DNA from: an uncultured Lachnospiraceae bacterium
GTDB taxonomy: Bacteria > Bacillota > Clostridia > Lachnospirales > Lachnospiraceae
Assembly: GCA_902766845.1 (NCBI GenBank)
Contig: CACXFD010000188.1
Span: 1-10,411, forward strand
Reading direction: 5' to 3'
DNA length: 10,411 nt
Shown: positions 6,826 to 10,411 of the stretch, in pieces
How positions within the stretch are numbered: the stretch's first letter is position 1
Layout of the letters: each line of letters starts with the position of its first letter
The notes under the pieces: generated by a model
Seen by the model: the letters and a program-made list of their open reading frames with translations, nothing else
Database searches by the model: none
What the model was told of the DNA's origin: nothing
Program-made: the position numbers and the translations under genes

Positions 6826-7656
6826 ATGAGCTATGCGGATCAGGTATTTATTCAGAACTGCCGCGATATCCTGGAGAACGGGGTATGGGATACGGACCGG
6901 GAGGTCCGGCCGCGCTGGGACGACGGAACGCCCGCACACACGGTCAAAAAATTCGGCATCGTGAACCGGTATGACCTGCGCAGGGAATTCCCGATCCTGA
7001 CGGTCCGCCGTCAGTATTTCAAGTCGGCCGTGGACGAGCTTCTCTGGATCTGGCAGAAAAAGAGCAACAACATCCATGACCTGTCCAGCCACGTCTGGGA
7101 TGCGTGGGCGGATGAGAATGGCAGCATCGGCAAGGCCTACGGCTACCAGCTGGGCGTCAAGCATCACTATCCGCAGGGCGATATGGACCAGGTGGACCGG
7201 GTGCTGTGGCAGCTGAAGAACGAGCCCGCCTCGCGCCGGATTCTGACGAACCTGTATACATTCGCGGATCTGAGCGAGATGGCGCTGTATCCGTGCGCGT
7301 ATTCGATGACGTTCAACGTCAGCGGGAACGTGCTGAACGGGATCCTGAACCAGCGCAGCCAGGACATGCTCGCGGCCAACGGCTGGAATGTGATGCAGTA
7401 TGCGGCCCTGCTGATGATGATCGCTCAGGTCAGCGGCTTGGAAGCCGGTGAGCTCGTACACGTGATCGCGGACTGCCACATCTATGACCGTCATGTGCCG
7501 GTGATCCGGAAGATCATCGAGAACGAGCCGTATCCGGCCCCGAAGGTGACGCTGGATCCGGAGATCCATGATTTCTATGCCTTCACGAAGAACAGCTTCA
7601 AGGTCGAAGGGTATCAATACCATGACCTTGACGAGAAGATCCCGGTCGCGGTATGA
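6826..7656 (+). CDS. thyA: Thymidylate synthase
   Basis: This 276-residue ThyA makes dTMP from dUMP, using 5,10-methylene-tetrahydrofolate as both carbon donor and reductant and releasing dihydrofolate. The nucleophile is Cys157 in LYPCAYSM. Arg177 and Asp180 lie in QRSQD, Asn188 in NGWN, and His218 and Tyr220 in DCHIYDRH. The spacings from the Cys (20, 23, 31, 61 and 63 residues) equal those I recall for the E. coli enzyme. The glutamate of DELLWIW (Glu71) fits the active-site Glu. The usual His after the Cys is Ala158, as I recall in a clostridial ThyA subgroup. The start is set by AAGGAGG at 6811-6817 and the promoter 37 nt upstream; the frame is open further upstream, but that part overlaps the membrane-protein gene and is not coding. 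dfrA follows 115 nt downstream and recycles its product. Confidence 0.97.
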   Translation: MSYADQVFIQNCRDILENGVWDTDREVRPRWDDGTPAHTVKKFGIVNRYDLRREFPILTVRRQYFKSAVDELLWIWQKKSNNIHDLSSHVWDAWADENGSIGKAYGYQLGVKHHYPQGDMDQVDRVLWQLKNEPASRRILTNLYTFADLSEMALYPCAYSMTFNVSGNVLNGILNQRSQDMLAANGWNVMQYAALLMMIAQVSGLEAGELVHVIADCHIYDRHVPVIRKIIENEPYPAPKVTLDPEIHDFYAFTKNSFKVEGYQYHDLDEKIPVAV

Positions 7657-7720
7657 CCGGGTTCCGAAAGACCGACAGCGCAGAGGATAACGGACCGGGA
7701 GACCGGCAGCGGAAAGAACA

Positions 7721-7752
7721 GCGGACCGGCCGCCGCCCGGCGGCCGGTCCGC
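7721..7752 (+). promoter_or_regulatory. Perfect GC-rich 14-bp hairpin before dfrA
   Basis: GCGGACCGGCCGCC (7721-7734) and GGCGGCCGGTCCGC (7739-7752) form an uninterrupted 14-bp stem with a GCCC loop. No T-run follows, so it is not a classical intrinsic terminator. It ends only 4 nt before the dfrA ribosome binding site (AGAGGAG, 7757-7763). It could slow or pause transcription, protect an mRNA end between thyA and dfrA, or affect translation of dfrA. Confidence 0.55.
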
Positions 7753-7771
7753 CTTGAGAGGAGAAGCCAGT

Positions 7772-8314
7772 ATGCTGAGCTGTATCGTGGCCGTCTATCG
7801 TGACTGGGGGATCGGCGCGGACGGAACGCAGCCGGTGGCCCTGCACGCGGACCGCAGGCGTTTCGCGCAGCTGACCCGCGGCGCGGCCGTGATCGTCGGC
7901 CGGCGCACGCTCGCGGACTTTCCGGGAGGCCGGCCGCTCAAGGGCCGCGTGAATATCGTGCTGTCGCGGCGCGGGATCGCGGCGGACGGCATCGTCCCGG
8001 CCCGCAGCGTGGAGGAAGCGGTCCGCGCTGCAGCGGAGCATGATAAAGCATTTGTGATCGGAGGGGCCAGCGTGTACCGCGTCATGCTGCCATATTGCGA
8101 TGAAGTGTATGTGACCAAAGTCGACGCGCAGCCGGTATCGGATTCGTTTTTCCCGGACCTGGACGCGGATCCGGCGTGGACCGTGGCGGAGGCAGAAGAG
8201 CCGGCGCAGGAAGACGGGATCAGCTATCGGTTCCTGCGGTATGTGCGGCAGCCGGCAGAAGCGGAGCCGGAACCGCAGCAGCCGGAAGAGAAGGAAACAG
8301 ACCGGGCGGACTGA
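7772..8314 (+). CDS. Dihydrofolate reductase
   Basis: This 180-residue enzyme reduces dihydrofolate to tetrahydrofolate with NADPH, recycling the product of thymidylate synthase. The catalytic acid is Asp27 in HADRRRF, at the same number as in E. coli. GRRT (43-46) is the cofactor-binding G-R-x-T, Arg59 fits the folate-glutamate-binding Arg, and VIGGASVYR carries the conserved G-G-x-x-x-Y. VTKVDA and FFPDLD match the family C-terminal half. About 20 residues beyond the catalytic domain form a Pro/Glu-rich tail ending in KETDRAD. ATG 7772 is chosen because AGAGGAG (7757-7763) sits 8 nt before it; a TTG at 7754 in frame is less likely. It is probably co-transcribed with thyA from the promoter at 6760. 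Position 22 is Val and positions 28-30 are all Arg, unlike the E. coli enzyme. Confidence 0.95.
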   Translation: MLSCIVAVYRDWGIGADGTQPVALHADRRRFAQLTRGAAVIVGRRTLADFPGGRPLKGRVNIVLSRRGIAADGIVPARSVEEAVRAAAEHDKAFVIGGASVYRVMLPYCDEVYVTKVDAQPVSDSFFPDLDADPAWTVAEAEEPAQEDGISYRFLRYVRQPAEAEPEPQQPEEKETDRAD

Positions 8315-8341
8315 GAGCGGCCCATACAAGAGAGAAAGAAA

Positions 8342-8371
8342 AACAAGGAGCAGGGAAGCCTGCTCCTTGTT
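8342..8371 (-). terminator. Hairpin between convergent genes; intrinsic terminator chiefly for the minus strand
   Basis: A perfect 13-bp stem (AACAAGGAGCAGG, 8342-8354, with CCTGCTCCTTGTT, 8359-8371) has a GAAG loop. On the minus strand it is followed by a T-rich tract (complement of the A-rich 8330-8341), giving a good intrinsic terminator about 33 nt after the reductase stop. On the plus strand, 27 nt after dfrA, no T-run follows, so it is at best a weak stop there. Confidence 0.8.
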
Positions 8372-8404
8372 GATTCGATGCCGCCTGCAAGACGGCCGCG
8401 CCGG

Positions 8405-9589
8405 TCACAGGATCGGGATCTTGATCTTCACGTCGCTGACCGGGTAGGCCGAGCAGGCGTGGACATAGCCGAAGTCCTTATCCGCGGCGCGCCGGCCGTC
8501 TCCCTCGGGGCAGACGAACACGTGGCCGGAGAGGACCTTGGTGCGGCACAGGCCGCACTCGCCGCTGCGGCAGGAGGTCTGGATCCGGATGCCGGCCCGC
8601 TCGAGCGCGGTGACCAGGCTCTCGCAGGCGCGCGCCGGGATCACGTCTTCGTGGATCCCGCGGACCACGGTCAGCTGATGGACCGCGTCCTTTTCCTCCG
8701 CCGGGAAGCCGTCGAAGGCCGTGATGTCCTTGGGCGTCCCGAAGACTTCGAAGCGGATGCGCCGCTTCGGGATATCGAGCTTTTCGAGCTCCCCGCGCAG
8801 GAACGTATACATGGCCTGCGGTCCGCAGATGAAGTAGGTCGCATCGCCGCGGCTGTACTTTTTGATCAGGTCAGCCGTCAGGAACCCGCGCTCGCCGGTC
8901 CAGCCCTCTTCGTCGCCGGAGAGGACATGGACGATATGCACATGCTCGCCCGCGCAGGCTTCGAGCTCCTCTTTGAGGATGATGTCATCGGAGCGGACCG
9001 ATCCGAACAGGATGGTCATGTCCAGATCCAGCGTGCCGTGGGCGATCTCTTTTGCCATCGAGACGAACGGCGTGATGCCGGTCCCGCCCGCCAGCGCGAC
9101 GATGTTCTTCGAATCGCGCAGCGGCTCATAATAGAACTGGCCGCAGCCCATGGTCCCAAAGACCGTGTCGCCTTCCTTCAGGGTGTCGTTGACATAGTCG
9201 GCGACAAACCCGTCCCCGCGGGACCGGCGCACCGTGATCTCCGCGAAGCCTTCCGCGCCCCGCGCCTGGTACGGCGCCGAGGAGAGGGAATACGGGCGGG
9301 AGATGACAGCGCTCCCCATCGGGAATTCGAGGGCGATGTACTGGCCGGCATAGAAATACGGCAGCTCCTGACCGTCCGCGCGGACAAAGCGGACCGTTTT
9401 GGCGGTCGGGGAGGCCGGACGGATCTGCGTGACTTTCAGTTCCAGCCGTCCGGGATGCCAGGCCCGCGCGACGTCTGCGATCGGATCGACGGTCTCCGGA
9501 CGGGATGAGGCCCCCGCGAAGGCGGCCAGCCGGGCCTTGGTGACGCGGGAGGCCCCGCCGACGTCCTTTAAAAATCCTTTGACTTTCAT
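8405..9589 (-). CDS. FAD/NAD(P)H oxidoreductase with C-terminal 2Fe-2S ferredoxin domain
   Basis: This 394-residue cytosolic electron-transfer protein follows the order: N-terminal extension (1-47), FAD-binding barrel with RPYSLSS (98-104), NAD(P)-binding domain with GGTGITPF (168-175) and CGPQ (255-258), then a plant-type ferredoxin domain. The 2Fe-2S ligands are Cys340, Cys345, Cys348 and Cys379 (C-x4-C-x2-C-x30-C). It should move electrons from NAD(P)H via FAD and the cluster to a partner. Start choice: ATG at 9589-9587 overlaps the stop of the upstream gene as ATGA, with AAGGAGG about 10 nt before it. The open frame extends further upstream only because it overlaps the flavoprotein gene in another frame. 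The tight coupling makes that flavoprotein the likely electron partner. The N-terminal 47 residues (many Lys/Arg, Ala) are extra compared with typical members and might dock to it; this is a guess. It resembles CDP-6-deoxyglucose or phenol-hydroxylase reductase types, but the substrate system is unknown. Confidence 0.93.
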   Translation of the reverse strand: MKVKGFLKDVGGASRVTKARLAAFAGASSRPETVDPIADVARAWHPGRLELKVTQIRPASPTAKTVRFVRADGQELPYFYAGQYIALEFPMGSAVISRPYSLSSAPYQARGAEGFAEITVRRSRGDGFVADYVNDTLKEGDTVFGTMGCGQFYYEPLRDSKNIVALAGGTGITPFVSMAKEIAHGTLDLDMTILFGSVRSDDIILKEELEACAGEHVHIVHVLSGDEEGWTGERGFLTADLIKKYSRGDATYFICGPQAMYTFLRGELEKLDIPKRRIRFEVFGTPKDITAFDGFPAEEKDAVHQLTVVRGIHEDVIPARACESLVTALERAGIRIQTSCRSGECGLCRTKVLSGHVFVCPEGDGRRAADKDFGYVHACSAYPVSDVKIKIPIL

Positions 9590-10411
9590 TTCGAGGCGGC
9601 CTCCTTCTTCTTTTTCGCGATATCGTCGAGCACGTTCTTGGCGGCCTTGCGTCCGTTGGTCACGGCCGGGCCCATGCCGTCGCCCGAGATCTGGTGGGCG
9701 CCGGAGAACTCGAGGCCGCGGATGAAGCGTTCCTCCTGTGCGGTCTGCAGCCGCGCGACGATGTGATCCTCCATCGTATGGGCGTAGCCGTAGATGCAGC
9801 CGTTCCACGCGCCGGTATAGCGCGCGACGGTCATCGGTGTCTCGATGACGGCCTCGAGCACGTGGTCCAGCAGGTCGGTCCCGAAATAGGCGCTCATATC
9901 GTCGATGACCTGCCGGGCGACGCGGTGCTTGACTTCATCGTACTGATCCGCCGTCACGGTCTTCCAGCCGTCCACGCGGGGCAGGACCGTGACCGAGAAG
10001 GAACAGGTCCCCTGCGGCGTTGCGTCCGGGTTGCCGTAGTTGTGGCAGATGCAGGTCAGGTAGCGGTACGGGCCGAGACCGGCCAGGTCGGCGTACAGTG
10101 CGTCGGTGTCCATCGTATCGCCGCGGAAGATGCTGTAATCCCGGATGTTCAGCTCTTCGGCGGGCTTGTCCAGGATCAGGATGACCGAGAACGCGGTCAG
10201 GCTCAGACGGCGGCCGTTGACCATCTTGATGGCGCCGGCCGGCACTTCCGCGGCCGGCTCGATCATCGAGGTATAGACCTTGTTGGGGTAGGCCGAGCAG
10301 ATGACATAATCGGCGTGGATCTCATCGCCGCGCGCGGTGCGCACGCCGTATGCTCTGCCGTTCTTCACCAGGATCTTGTCCACGTTCTGGCGGTATTCGA
10401 TCTGTACGCCC
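9586..10411 (-). CDS. CrtI/phytoene-dehydrogenase-like FAD oxidoreductase, C-terminal part
   Basis: The minus-strand frame is open to the window's right edge, so the start and the N-terminal FAD-binding Rossmann motif lie outside. About 275 residues are visible. VDKILVKNGRAYGVRTARGDEIHADYVI near the edge is the characteristic beta-strand and I-x-A-D-x-V-I segment of this amine-oxidase/phytoene-desaturase superfamily. GAWNGCIYGYAHT and the C-terminal GLEFSGAHQISGDGMGPAVTNGRKAAKNVL match the second FAD-binding region near the C-terminus, around 9640-9700. The protein ends in a Lys-rich tail. Members oxidise or saturate C=C bonds in carotenoids, retinoids and other lipids; without carotenoid genes nearby, a saturase or reductase on an unknown substrate is plausible. 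The stop overlaps the downstream reductase start as ATGA, indicating translational coupling. Confidence 0.88.
   Translation of the reverse strand, partial: GVQIEYRQNVDKILVKNGRAYGVRTARGDEIHADYVICSAYPNKVYTSMIEPAAEVPAGAIKMVNGRRLSLTAFSVILILDKPAEELNIRDYSIFRGDTMDTDALYADLAGLGPYRYLTCICHNYGNPDATPQGTCSFSVTVLPRVDGWKTVTADQYDEVKHRVARQVIDDMSAYFGTDLLDHVLEAVIETPMTVARYTGAWNGCIYGYAHTMEDHIVARLQTAQEERFIRGLEFSGAHQISGDGMGPAVTNGRKAAKNVLDDIAKKKKEAASK

Noticed and set aside
7641..7661. 7-bp inverted repeat CCCGGTC/GACCGGG across the thyA stop codon.
   Set aside because: The stem is short, has no T-run and half of it is coding; the 14-bp hairpin at 7721 is the much stronger structure in this gap.
496..8314. A single folate one-carbon cluster linking the GcvT-like gene with thyA and dfrA.
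   Set aside because: A strong terminator at 2619, two independent promoters and two unrelated envelope genes lie between them, so a functional cluster is not supported.
9590..9808. In-frame N-terminal extension of the 2Fe-2S reductase.
   Set aside because: It is Arg-rich, overlaps the flavoprotein gene in another frame, and a good ribosome binding site precedes the ATG at 9589.

Overview
The window looks like chromosomal DNA from a GC-rich, Gram-positive anaerobe, most likely a Clostridia-type Bacillota. The evidence is strong AAGGAGG-type ribosome binding sites before nearly every gene, a secreted CotH protein with Ig-like modules and a sortase-signal-like C-terminus, a hairpin-plus-T-run terminator, and a thymidylate synthase of a type I associate with clostridia. 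A coriobacterial host cannot be excluded from sequence alone. There is no rRNA, tRNA, CRISPR array, insertion sequence or phage gene.

Layout, left to right. (1) Positions 1-2260, plus strand: a tight three-gene run with 12-13 nt gaps. It contains the end of an unrecognised protein, a GcvT/T-protein-family folate-dependent methyl- or aminomethyltransferase without glycine-cleavage partners, and a classical short-chain dehydrogenase. Together they suggest a catabolic or demethylating module of unknown substrate. (2) Positions 2261-2652: a 70-residue small helical protein, preceded by an 18-bp perfect palindrome that looks like an operator and closed by a strong intrinsic terminator. (3) Positions about 2700-6733: an extended -10 promoter, then a 917-residue secreted CotH-kinase surface protein, then a 377-residue multi-pass membrane protein of unknown function. 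(4) Positions 6760-8314: a near-consensus promoter drives thyA, followed by a dihydrofolate reductase gene. These form the dTMP/tetrahydrofolate cycle, and a perfect 14-bp GC-rich hairpin lies just before the second gene's ribosome binding site. (5) Positions 8342-10411, minus strand: a convergent pair made of a CrtI/phytoene-dehydrogenase-like flavoprotein, cut by the window edge, and a translationally coupled FAD/NAD(P)H/2Fe-2S reductase. A hairpin at 8342-8371 separates them from dfrA.

How the genes may work together. ThyA and DHFR form a pathway pair: ThyA consumes methylene-tetrahydrofolate and DHFR regenerates tetrahydrofolate. The minus-strand pair resembles a redox system in which the 2Fe-2S reductase passes electrons from NAD(P)H to a partner, plausibly the FAD protein encoded just before it. 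The CotH protein and the membrane protein may act together at the cell surface. I see no obvious new defence or mobile system. The most interesting unknowns are the GcvT-like/SDR module with its unknown first gene, the palindrome-fronted small protein, and the CrtI-like/2Fe-2S pair.
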